From positions 468,140-532,139 of the forward strand of contig NW_006921547.1 in assembly GCF_000340215.1 (NCBI RefSeq): 64,000 nt of DNA, written 5' to 3'. Each line of letters starts with the position of its first letter. The first letter of the stretch is position 1. The position numbers and the translations under genes are program-made. This DNA comes from Pseudocercospora fijiensis CIRAD86 (taxonomy: Eukaryota; Ascomycota; Dothideomycetes; Mycosphaerellales; Mycosphaerellaceae). Positions 11,680 to 20,900 of this stretch are shown piece by piece. The notes below the pieces were generated by a model. It was not told the DNA's origin, made no database searches, and was given only the letters and a program-made list of their open reading frames with translations.

Positions 11680-14600
11680 AAGGCAGAGTGCTACTGCTAT
11701 ATAAAATCTTTACTAAGGCAGAGAGGGCTTGTATCCGGAATCTAAGCTGCTAGTAGGATAGGTTAGCGTTAGAATTCTCTAAATCTCTATATAAGCCTCC
11801 GAAGGATTACCTATTTTAGCGATACGGCTTTATCTCGACTACTCCGTAGGCACCCAAAGAAGCTCGAGCGCTCTTTAAGGTCTTTACTAAGAAGCGGAAG
11901 GAGTTCGAGGATTAGGATTAGTTAATAGAGCTATTAGTTAGTCTTAGGTTTCGTAGTTAGACTCGGCCTAAGCATTTGCTTATCGAGTGTCTTATACCGA
12001 AAGAGGATAGATTGAGACTAAAAACGAGCTTAGATTCGTTAGGTACAGTAGCTCGGTTCCGTTAGTAGGAGAGAGCCGCCGTATAGAAGGCAAAATTTAG
12101 GTAGTTAGGGTAGCTAGGAAAGAAATTCTAGTAGTTAGGCTAGCTAGGGTAGCTAGGAAAAAAAATCTAGTAGTTAGGTAGCTAGGAAACAAAAAAAAAG
12201 GTAGCTAGCTATTTACTACCTAGCTGTTCCTAACGATACGATACTATAAAAGAAAGGGTGTTTCCCTATAGCTACTAGTATACATCTACTACTCCTAAGT
12301 CCTTACCTTACCGTACGAAACCTTAAAACATGCCGACCGACATTGTATATACACTAGGCGCTATACTAGGAAGGGTAATAACGAGACGATAGTCGAAATA
12401 GTCTAGTATACGAGCGAGATTGCGATAACGTCGAGAGGAGGTCGTATACTTACCTTCGAGCCTATCGAGTCCTAGACGACGATTAGGGCTAGATTTATGC
12501 TCTCCGAATCCTAGTAGTAGGAATTTATTATAGGGTACTACTACCTAGTCCTTACCTTTACGGAGTCTAAGTAGAAGGTTATTCGGAGATATAAGAACAT
12601 CGAGTATTAACCCGGAAATCTTCGAAAAGGCTAGCTAGGCGTATCTTTAGAAACCGGAGTATATAGAGCAGTTCAATTAATAGGTCTATAAGACATAGTT
12701 CCCTTTATACTTACGTTCGAAGGAGTGTAAATTCCGGAAGTACTCGATGCGATAGGGGAGTAAGGAGCGAACGGATATATTCTAGAAGTTCTTTATAGAG
12801 GGGGCATTACACCGTTATACGACTTCTCGACTTAAAGGTTAACTAGTAATTGTCTATAACTTCTACGGTTTAATCTTAAAATACCCGAAACTAGGGGATA
12901 GGAACTTATCGCCTACGAACTATCTCTATTCTAAACGGTATCGGGAATCTTAAGGAGAGAGGAGAGTTAATATAGATATAGCGTTCTAGAAAGAGGTACG
13001 TCTTCTAAAATACCGGCTATAGCTACCGGCTATAGCTACCGGCTATAGCTGCCGGCTACAGCTGCCGGCTATAGCTGCCGGCTACAGATTCCGGCTATAG
13101 ATTCCGGCTACTTAAATTAACCGTAGAGGTCTAGCTAATTATTATAGGCTACGCTTAAGGAAGCTCTAGGATTAAAGGCTACCGATTTCTCCCCCGAAGA
13201 CTTTAAGCAACTAGTAAACGAAATGCTAGCTATAAACGGTCTTCCGGAAGACTTCTACGAAAGGGAGTCTATATAGAAGATATACCTATATCTTACAAAC
13301 TACCCTCCCCTATTTCTCGGCGCGACAACCTAGCGTATTATATTCGAAAAGAACAAAGAGGCTGCGTTAGACGACATTCGGGAGATCCTCCGTAATACTC
13401 GCCGAGTAGCTATTGCTATCGATAGCTAGTTAAGCCGGACTATAAGAGCCTCCTTCCTCTCGATTATACTATACTTTATTAATTCGGATTAGAAACTCTA
13501 GGAACTTATAATCGGATTCCCTAAAATTCTAGGTTCCTATACTAGTAAGGATATAGCGAAGCTTATCTATACGGTAATAGATAGGGTTAGCGTAACAACG
13601 AAACTAATCTCGATTACTACGGATAACGCTAGTAATAATCGAACATTATATAAGGCGTTGTATATACAATTCACTCGTATATGTCTTTGAAATTACTAAT
13701 TATATCGATAGGGTCGAGTACGTAGAGGAGATTATAAGGTCTATAATCTAGCTTAATCTTCCAAATATTAAGCTCGCTACGATTCCGGATACGTACGACA
13801 ATACGCACGATAATAACGATAAAGAGGAGCCTATTAATAGCCCTAGCCCTAACGAATCGGAGCCGACGTCGTTGCTAGTTATATCCCTATAGAAGTTTCC
13901 CTGCCTCGCTTATATAGTTTAAATCGCGATCCGAGCCCTCTTTAAGACGCTTAAAATTGTACTATTAAACGACGACTAATAGAAGATCCTAGATAAGGAT
14001 AAAGCAAAGTCGAAAGTCGAGAAACTTATTATAGCAATAAGACGGGATAAGGTAGAGAGCCTCGCTCTCGTTTTATATAAGGTATAACTTTTATCCGTAG
14101 CCGGCACCTATAGCCGGCAACCTAGTATAGTTCTAACTCTTTTTCTCTAGCTTCGTCGTCTAGCAATATATACGAACTCGAGCTTATAGAGATATAACCG
14201 ATTCGAGGCTATTTAAAAGAACCTAATCGAGCGCCCTAAAACCGATGCCTAGAATATCGCATAGAATAAGCGATAGCAAAAGCGGCCTCCTTAGCGCCTA
14301 CTCCGTTTTACCTAAGACGTTAAGACCTAGTTCGATTCGACTTTCTATATAGTTATAAGGGGATATACTTTACGTACCGCTCTCGAGATCTATTAGAGTT
14401 CCGAGGGTATTAAGTAGCTCGGCCTTACCGCCGCCGAATAGCGCTAAGTAGAGTATCTCGTCGATATTAGTAAGCATTACGCGAAGGTTACTGCTACGAT
14501 TAGAAGAACCCGAGGACCGACGATCTACCTTATCTTTACGTACTATAACTAGCTCTTTAACGAACTCGAGGAAACCGTAGCTAAGCTAGCTAAGAAGAGC

Positions 14601-15510
14601 GTTCCCTAGAAAGTAGCTATAACGAAAGCTATAGATACCTCCTATACTAAGTTGCATAAATATTATAGTGCTACCTTTAACTCGTTCGGGGATATCTATA
14701 GCGTTACGTGCTTACTTAACCCGGTAGAAAAGGATATATACTAGTAGAGGCCGGAATAGAAGGCGGACGAGGTATAGCCGAAGCATTACTAGACTATTCT
14801 AGAAAAGATATTCTACGAGCGTCGGAAAGAAACTAGTCTAAATGCAGCTCCTATAAAGAAAAAGAAGGTTTAGAAGGCTCCGATATTATACCTGTTTCGT
14901 AGGTAGGAAGTAGAGGCAGAAGAGGAAGCAACTACTAAAGTAAATAAAGAAGAGTTCGATCTCTATCGGCGCGCGAGTAAGTATAAACCCGTAGGCTCGG
15001 AAAGAGAGCTAATAATCTCTAGATCTTACCGGTCTTCTAGACGAATTCGGAGACGATATTCTCGCTATATAGCAGCGGTTAGAGCCTAAGTTTCTAACGA
15101 TAGCGTCGGTCGCTCGGGACGTCCTCGCTATCCCGAGTATAGATATAGGCTATAAGAGGTCTTTTAGTATCGCTTATTACTAGGGCCGCTTTAATCGAAT
15201 ATACTCGCCTACTACCTTCGAATCTATTATAGTATTCCGATACTATCTCCTCTACTAGAATCGCTAAGGCAGGTTACTAAAGATTATACTAAAGGAGTTA
15301 ATCGAGGAATTAGAAAACCTTAAGATCGAAGAAACCTAGGAGCGCGAAGAGAATGCGAAATTTAGTTTAAGCGAAACCCTAATTAGCGATAACGAAGAGG
15401 AGGAGGGCGGAGGTAGAAGGCGATACCGGGTCGAGAAGCAGAAACGTATATAGGCTTAGAGTAGCTTTAAGGAGACGAAGCGTTTACGTATAAGGTAATA
15501 TAGCCGGCGT
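11680..15510 (+). pseudogene. hAT-family transposase (G2), RIP-mutated, intron-containing
   Basis: Recognisable hAT blocks appear in order. ISIAxD-like first catalytic block: AIAIDS at about 13412. Second block: ITTDNASNN at about 13607, matching the family DNA.N motif. CLAY (family CLAH) followed by IVxIAIRALF is at about 13900. A conserved middle region, KYYSATFNSFGDIY, then LLNPVEKDIY with W-to-stop changes, is at about 14660-14750. The C-terminal dimerisation domain (LDEFGDDILA, then FLTIASVARDVLAIP, IGYKRSFSIA, GRFNRIYSP) is at 15040-15210. Putative introns at about 13012-13110 and 14090-14145 carry GCCGGCTA units; the latter has GTATAAC, CTAAC and CTCTAG. The frame shifts near 15005. 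In life it would cut and paste the element; here stops and shifts inactivate it. Confidence 0.85.
13010..13110 (+). repeat. GCCGGCTATAGCT tandem minisatellite
   Basis: About eight imperfect 12-13-bp units (TAxCGGCTATAGC) lie between transposase-coding stretches, probably within an intron. The same unit appears singly or in tandem at 11040-11095, 14098-14122, 15500-15530, 16508-16540, 17218, 17428-17460, 18033-18078, 18516-18552 and 19372-19395. It is essentially limited to hAT copies G1 and G2. Confidence 0.85.
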
Positions 15511-15939
15511 ATATAGCCGGTATATATCCGAAATGTATTTCGAATTCCTAGGACTTAAACAGACTAGTTGCTATAGCAACCGACCCCGCTTACCTACGGA
15601 CTATTTCTAATTCTCTATTCGCTCTTCCTCTCCTTCTTCCCTTTCCCTATATTCTTAAAGATAAACATACCTTAAGGATTCGGCTCTTCGGGCCTTCCTA
15701 AGCCGGCTGCCTCCCCTTCCTTAAGCTACTATCCTTTATTCGAATCTAACGATAATCTACTAAGGCGGTTTAATAGAAGACTATTTATTCTAGAAGGTAA
15801 GAAGCATTAATATCTCCTTACGATTATATGCTTATCAATTTTCTAGGTCCTACCGACACACCCTCGTCGCCTAAATACGTAGATAAATATCTTTAGAGGC
15901 TAAAGGGTAAGGATAAAGCAAGCTAAGTATAGGGAGACC

Positions 15940-16440
15940 GTAGCGAGAACGAGATATCGGAAGAGTAAGGCTCTCCGTAGTATATACAAAGGAAGGGGGT
16001 TCCTCGGAAAACAGTACCGAAAAACAAGAAGGCTATAGGTAGATAGGAGAAGGCTAAAAAGAGTAGGCGGACGAAGACTATCGCGAAGAAAAGTTATCTT
16101 TCTATTAAAAGAAAGGGAATAAGGTAGGACTCGACGATAAATAAGCGGCGCTTTAAACTAGGTACTATTGCCCTTCGCTAGATCCGGCTTTTCTAAAACA
16201 AAAGAGGGACCGAGCTTTTAATCCCTAAGACTCCCTTCTAGCGACTCGTCCGAGAAATTATATTAGATTTTCGGTCTAGTATGCGATTTACGGCTAAGGC
16301 GATTAGTGCTCTTTAGGAAGCTACGGAGGCATTTCTCGTAACCGAGCTTAAGCTTTTAAACCTCCTTACTATCTATACGAAGCGGGTTACTCTTTAAAAT
16401 AAAGATATATAGCTTCTAGCTAAAATTCGGCGTCGGTTTA
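15940..16440 (+). pseudogene. Histone H3-like gene H3-1, divergent variant, intronless core
   Basis: A basic N-terminal tail (RKTVPKNKKA from about 16000, then RRTKTIAKKSYLS) leads into the histone fold from 16143: KRRFKLGTIALR corresponds to H3 RYRPGTVALRE. TELLIPKTPF.RLVREI follows (H3 TELLIRKLPFQRLVREIA), then alpha-2 as LRF-like MRFTAKAISAL.EATEAF, then TKRVTL.NKDI.LLAKIRRR (H3 AKRVTIMPKDIQLARRIRG). The few stops sit where H3 has Gln or Glu/Arg. Loop 1 has the H3 length, without the extra residues typical of CENP-A. It is a divergent H3 variant carried by the transposon; a centromeric role is not supported. In G1 the same gene is split by element F. Confidence 0.88.
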
Positions 16441-16546
16441 TAGCGGATTAGTTGGAAATTGTATTTAGTCGTTAGATTAACCTAGGAGGAGGCCTATTTT
16501 CGCATCCTTTTACCGGCTATAGGTACCGGCTACATTTCTAATTTTA

Positions 16547-17055
16547 TCTCCGCGCCGTCCCTAAATCTAAGGTACGAAGTAGAAACCTAGCGCTCTATAT
16601 TTACCCGGCTATTAGAGAGACGAGCTATATTTAGATTAGTTTCTTCGTATATCGCGACCTAGCGGGTAGTAAGCGAAAGGGCGATAGAACGTTTATAATA
16701 CGTCTCTATTTAGACCTAAAACACAAAGGTCCTAAGGAGCCCTAGTATCCTAACTATAAGGAGATTCTTTAGTATTAGCACTTTAATCCTCTATACTACG
16801 AGGTAGATAGCAAGCCTGCGAGAGAGAAACTTTAACGAGAAATTCTCTATAATGCGTAGCGCTATTGCATAGCTATAGATACGCACTAAGTCCGGCAACT
16901 CGAAAAAGAATTAAGACAGCGTATTAGCGACCGAGGAAGAGATCGATAGTATACTAGTAGAGTCGAGGTCTTATAAGCGAAGCATAAGATAATATAGGCT
17001 CTTAATCGTATAGAGTAACGTACTATATAAATAACTAGGCGTACTACTCTTATTT
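16547..17055 (+). pseudogene. Unidentified reading frame of the hAT element (U1)
   Basis: This is a long plus-strand frame interrupted only by TAA/TAG. Segments include NLALYIYPAIRETSY, YRDLAGSKRKGDRTFIIRLY, LDLKHKGPKEP and RQLEKELRQR. I do not recognise the family. The copy in G1 (25860-26420) keeps the frame and holds about 120 extra bases, encoding a hydrophilic stretch with LKKKRNCRTIRILSLAAATR. In G2 these are deleted and the frame is shifted. It lies between the two histone genes in both copies, so it is part of the element's cargo. Confidence 0.5.
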
Positions 17056-17505
17056 ACTTACGACCTATATCCTAGGATACTCTTCTCGTACTTTTTATAC
17101 TCTTTTCTAATACCTTACCTATAAGCGCTCCGCGACAACCGAGTAAATATAAGCTATAGAGTTTCCGCTCGGTACCTTAGCCTCCGAGATAGGGCGGAGT
17201 TGAATTTAGAGCGATAGCCGGCACTCGTAGCCGGCATATAGAGACGGTAGTAGGCCTTTTCCTACTAAATAACTAGCTTGTTTAGTATAGCCTACCTGAT
17301 ATTTCTTATATTTACTAGCAATAGGCCTAGGTTACTTATAAGATTACTATAGCTAGTAAAGGCATTACTAAAGAATATCTATACTATAGTAAGATACTAT
17401 TATTACGCCGGCTATTTATTAAAAGGAGGCTTTTATACCGGCTATATATGCCGGCTATATTTCAAAGTCTCCCGTACCTACCTTTTTTAGCTATGCCTGC
17501 CTTTT
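17056..17505. other. Spacer between U1 and the divergent gene pair
   Basis: No coding frame was recognised. The spacer carries single GCCGGCA/GCCGGCTA units (17218, 17428-17460) and ends in a three-fold tandem of CTACCTTTTTTAGCCGTG-type units (about 17476-17535) that overlaps the 3' end of the minus-strand ORF. G1 has a matching but shorter array. Confidence 0.5.
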
Positions 17506-17736
17506 TTAGCCGTGCCTACCTTTTTTAGCCGTACCTGCCTTCTTTCCTTGCTCTAACGTTACTATAATGTAGGCTTGCGCGAAGCTTACTCTATTGCCTA
17601 GCGACACCGCGATACTACCGCTATATTCAACCTTCGTATCGATACCTATACCTCTACGCTCTATATCTATTACCTCCGCAATACCCTCGCTCCGCGCGCG
17701 CCTTCGTATACCTTCGTAACGCACTTTTTTCCTCAA
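17506..17736 (-). CDS. Small basic ORF, divergent from histone H3-2
   Basis: An open 76-codon frame starts at ATG 17736 (MRKKVRYEGIRRRARSEGIA) and ends in Lys/Gly-rich AKKGRHG. The G1 counterpart (about 27290-27060) keeps the same frame over most of its length despite RIP. It differs by a 6-base in-frame insertion (YSERGSI against YSGSI) and stops from TGG/CAA-type changes. Conserved frame and in-frame indel favour real coding. It points away from H3-2, whose first recognised codon is only 40 bases away. I recognise no family. A slight likeness of IRRRARSEGI to histone H4 IRRLARRGGV is too short to use. Confidence 0.45.
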   Translation of the reverse strand: MRKKVRYEGIRRRARSEGIAEVIDIERRGIGIDTKVEYSGSIAVSLGNRVSFAQAYIIVTLEQGKKAGTAKKGRHG

Positions 17737-18017
17737 TTCGACGACTTTTATAATAGCGAGTCTACTTAACTAAGTTACGACGCCTCGTAAGAAGGGACCT
17801 AGTACTTCTACGGGTCGCAATAAGACCGGAAATAGTAGAACGAGTATAGTACATTAACGTAAGAGGGCTGCTACTACTACCGCTAGCTCCGGTACTAGAA
17901 AGGGCGTCGCGAGCAAGGCTCCGCGTAAAACAACGGCGGGCAAGGCTCTACGTAAGACGACAACTAGCGCTTCTGCTGCTAGTAGCAATCGTACGAAGCG
18001 TCGATAGCGCCTAGGAA

Positions 18018-18108
18018 GTAAGTCCTATTTGTAGCCGGCAGCGTAGCCGGTAGCGTAGCCGGTAGCGTAGCCGGCATTCTTACTGTCTTTTTACTAATCC
18101 TTCTTTAG
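18018..18108 (+). other. Intron 1 of H3-2 containing GCCGGC minisatellite
   Basis: The donor is GTAAGT, the branch-like motif TACTAAT and the acceptor TTCTTTAG. Four units of GTAGCCGGxAGC fill the middle. The join GGA A^CC gives Gly-Thr of the invariant H3 segment GTVALR. Confidence 0.9.
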
Positions 18109-18291
18109 CCGTAGCCCTCCGTAAGATTCGGTAGTATTAGAAGAGTTCTAAGCTCCTAATCCGTAAAGCTCCTTTCTAACGACTTGTTCGCGAAATTGCC
18201 TAGGATTATAGAACGGACCTTCGCTTCTAAGCCTCCGCGATAGGCGCCCTTTAAGAGGCTATAGAAGCCTACCTAGTTCGTATCTTCGAAT

Positions 18292-18339
18292 GTATGTTTC
18301 TCTTCTACCTCTTTTCGGACTATACTAATACTATTTTAG
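18292..18339 (+). other. Intron 2 of H3-2
   Basis: This is a 48-bp intron with donor GTATGT, a perfect TACTAATAC branch box and acceptor TTTTAG. In G1 the donor is ATATAT, both G residues lost by RIP-type TpG to TpA change. Confidence 0.9.
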
Positions 18340-18411
18340 CGGTCAACCTTATAGCTATCTACGCGAAGCGTATAACGATTATAGACAAGGATTTAAAGCA
18401 CTCGATCAGAT

Positions 18412-18515
18412 NNNNNNNNNNNNNNNNNNNNNNNNNNNNNNNNNNNNNNNNNNNNNNNNNNNNNNNNNNNNNNNNNNNNNNNNNNNNNNNNNNNNNNNNN
18501 NNNNNNNNNNNNNNN
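18412..18515. other. Assembly gap (104 N) in hAT G2
   Basis: A run of N follows exon 3 of H3-2 and abuts a GCCGGCTACGCT tandem array on the right. By comparison with G1, about 245 bases are expected between the gap edges, more than the N run. Confidence 0.95.
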
Positions 18516-18603
18516 CTGCCGGCTACGCTACCGGCTACGCTACTAGCTACGCCGCTAGGTTTTTTAAAGAACTAAAAGAAGATAGACATTCCGGTTGATT
18601 TGT

Positions 18604-19144
18604 ATTAGTTTAGATTTTTATAAAAAGAAAACAGGCAAAAATAAGGAAGGTTAAAGAGCCTAATAGTTATAGTTATAGGCACTATCCCTGTTTTCTAGAG
18701 TATATTATATACCTGCCTTCGCAACTCTACCTAATACTCCCTCTAAATATCCTTATACTCTACCTACTAGAAATTCAACTAGGTACCTAGACCTACAGCT
18801 GCCTCTATATCTTTCACTATCTTCTATAGGTTGAAGGCCTCTTCTATAGCAGCCTCTACCTCCTTATACAATACGAAGTTACTACCTGCCCTACCCTTTA
18901 TATCTCCTAAATAACTAAGAGTTCTAAGGAACGAACTAGTATTCGGCCTTAGTATAGCGAGTAACTAGTAGAACGTTCTATAGAGCTGCCTTATAGCTCT
19001 TTTATATACTATACCGATACCGAGGGAGGAGCTATCCTAGTACTTAATATTGTCGAATAGTTCGGTAGGAAAGTATATAAACTTCTTAAGGAGGAGGACT
19101 TCTAGGGAAATCGATAAGTTCTACCTAGATCTAGATAAAGACAT
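18604..19144 (-). pseudogene. Unidentified minus-strand gene near the right end of hAT G2 (U2)
   Basis: From ATG at 19144 a minus-strand frame of about 175 codons is interrupted only by TAG/TAA. It begins MSLSRSRxNLSISLEVLLLK. Later parts are IGIVYKRAIRQLYRTF, NTSSFLRTLSYLGDIKGR, VLYKEVEAAIEEAFNL and LRRQVYNIL. It is rich in predicted helix and has no transmembrane segment or known motif that I can see. G1 carries the same frame at about 28250-28790, where the ATG has become ATA. It runs toward H3-2 from next to the right terminal repeat. Function unknown. Confidence 0.55.
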
Positions 19145-19576
19145 TCTGCTAAGCAGTTAGGGAATTAAACCGTAAACGAAAGGATAAAATTCATACCTAA
19201 GGAGTACAGTTTCCGAACTGAACTATAATGCCTTATATATATATATATATGCTTTTGATTGGTTAGTGCCCTTAGCTAATTGTCTATAGATTTGAGGTTA
19301 TATAAGTACCTTTATACAACTACGTAGCCTAAGTAGGATTCGAAAATTCTATAAGTACTAAGGACTAAAAATGCCGGCTACGCTGCCGGCTATACTACTA
19401 AGTCTTATAAAGGGCTTGCTTGAAGCTACGTATGCATTCGTACACTTCTTAAAAACCGATAAATTATATAGTTCGAACTAGCTACTTATATAGTTGCTTA
19501 GCAAACCAACCCAAACCAAACTAGAGTTTCGGCTTAGCAAACCAAACTAAACCAACCCGAACTACTGCGGGGTCTA
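19145..19576. repeat. Right subterminal and terminal repeat of hAT G2
   Basis: This holds a TATATATATA run (19224), GCCGGCTA units (19372-19395), several AAACCAACC/AAACCAAAC motifs (19503-19555) that mirror the left end, and the terminal inverted repeat ending GCGGGGTCTA at 19576. The same arrangement is seen at the right end of G1 (28860-29147). Confidence 0.75.
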
Positions 19577-19599
19577 CCGCTACGCGCGAGTAGCTAGAT

Positions 19600-20900
19600 T
19601 ACGCCTATACTACTAACCCGGAACTACTCGCTAACCTACTTAAGGCCTATAAAGACGCTACTCGTTTCCTCTCGGTCCCTCGTATAAGCCTTAGTACTAC
19701 TCTTAACGATACGAATACCTTTATTATAGAAAAAGAAGACGAAGTAGGCCGCCTCTAGTCGTAGCTCGCCTCTACTCGCTTAGGCGCCGCGGTACCCGCT
19801 TCTTACCTATTTATACCTTTTTCGAATAAGAATAAGAAACTTAGCGATCCTAAACGCTTTACCGGTAAGCGTAAAGTATACGAGGAATTTAAGATATAAG
19901 TTAAAATCCGCTTTCTCGCTAACGCCGACTACTATCTAACTAAAGCTTTAAAGACCGGATTTATATTCTCTCTACTCGGCGGCTCTACTCTCGATTCCTA
20001 CTATAGCCTTTTAGAAGACGTAGAAACTACTATAACGACTAGTATCTAGAAGGCCCTCGACGCTAGCTTCGGCGGCCTAGACTATAAGTAAACCGCGCGC
20101 CTAAACTTAGATAAACTTAAGCAAGCAAACAAGACCTACTAAGAATACTACGCCGCCTTCTAATACGAGATTAGGTACGCTAAATACCCCCCGGACGTCG
20201 CTAGGTAGATCTTAGTACGCGGTCTTAGTAAAGAAATAATATTATAAGTCTGCGATAAAGATACGGAGACTCTAGATATTACCGAACTATATACCTTACT
20301 TATACGTATCGATAATACGACTCGAAACTTCGCGAAAATTATCGCTAACTGTAGAGGCGCTCGTACGAATACCGGCCGCTTTATATCGCCGTTCGCTACG
20401 CTACCGTCGAAGTTATAGATACCTTAGACGCCGGCTTTAGTACTAGCTCCTACTATAGCCCCGATACTACTAGGCGCCTAGCCTACCGCCGAACCGATAG
20501 ATTTAAGCGCTACCTCGCTCGGCGCCCGTCTACGCGCGCCCCTAGTAAACGGTAAGCTTTCGGAAGAAGAGAAGTAGCGTCGCTATACGGTAGGAGAATA
20601 TATCTACTACGGGGTAAAGGGATATATTACTCGCTTCTACCTATCTCTCGTCGGCCGGCTAAATACACTAACGATATAGCAAGTCGCCGCCGCGAATATT
20701 ACGACTCTAGATACGCCTTTACCGGCTAGTGCTACTCTAAGCGGCTAGGGAAAAGCTTAAACCTTATATATAGTCGCTTATAAGGTTTATTAGTTCCGAA
20801 ATTAAGAGTATATACTACTACCTTCCCTTTCTCTAGCTTAGCTATAGAGAAAGAGTTAGTTTGCTAGCCTTTCGTAGTAGAAACGTTAATAGGAAATTAA
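19600..20900 (+). pseudogene. Gag of element F
   Basis: This is a plus-strand Gypsy gag frame with stops only as TAA/TAG: RFTGKRKVYEEFKIQVKIRF, a retro-gag central part (about 19860-20330), and a decayed CCHC zinc knuckle near 20604. There YIYYGVKGYITRFY stands for C-x2-C-x4-H-x4-C, all three Cys and the His having become Tyr through RIP (TGC to TAC, CAC to TAC). Gag would form the particle and package element RNA. Confidence 0.8.

Larger units (their letters stand above)
17777..18411 (+). pseudogene. Histone H3 gene H3-2 with two introns (G2 copy)
   Basis: Exon 1 (17777-18017) encodes an H3-type tail, TTPRKKGPSTSTGRNKTG to two ...KAPRKTT repeats like the TGGKAPRK of H3, ending KRRQRLG. Intron 1 (18018-18108) has GTAAGT, TTACTAATCC and TTTAG. 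Exon 2 (18109-18291) completes GTVALRKIR and gives SSKLLIRKAPF, RLVREIA, YRTDLRFQASAIGAL and EAYLVRIFE. Intron 2 (18292-18339) has GTATGT, TACTAATAC and TTTTAG. Exon 3 (18340-18411) gives S-V-NLIAIYAKRITIIDKDLK before the assembly gap. Splicing restores GTVALR and FE..NL exactly, so the introns are secure. The start codon is unclear (GTT precedes the tail in both copies). Stops are Gln codons hit by RIP. Confidence 0.92.
10118..19576 (+). mobile_element. hAT transposon copy G2, both ends present, with histone H3 cargo
   Basis: The element has inverted termini TAGACCCCGCAGTAGTTCGG (left) and its complement (right), flanked by a perfect 8-bp direct repeat CCGCTACG (10110-10117, 19577-19584). 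An 8-bp duplication is the hAT hallmark, and the leading TA would be CA before RIP. Contents in order: GCCGGCTA/GGGCGTAGTT minisatellite subterminal region, a Lys-rich ORF, hAT transposase, histone H3-1, an unidentified ORF, a small minus-strand ORF, histone H3-2, an assembly gap, a minus-strand ORF and the right subterminal region. At 9.46 kb it is long for a hAT element. It lies just inside the 5' end of element F. Confidence 0.93.

Noticed and set aside
15940..16440. H3-1 as a centromeric CENP-A homologue
   Set aside because: Loop 1 lacks the extra residues typical of CENP-A; divergence alone is not enough.
17506..17736. Possible histone H4 gene paired divergently with H3-2
   Set aside because: Divergent H3-H4 pairs are common and IRRRARSEGI is a little like H4 IRRLARRGGV, but the rest does not follow the H4 sequence.
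18294..18575. Open plus-strand frame of 93 codons spanning the N run
   Set aside because: It starts inside intron 2 of H3-2 and crosses the assembly gap; the real coding parts are the H3 exons.
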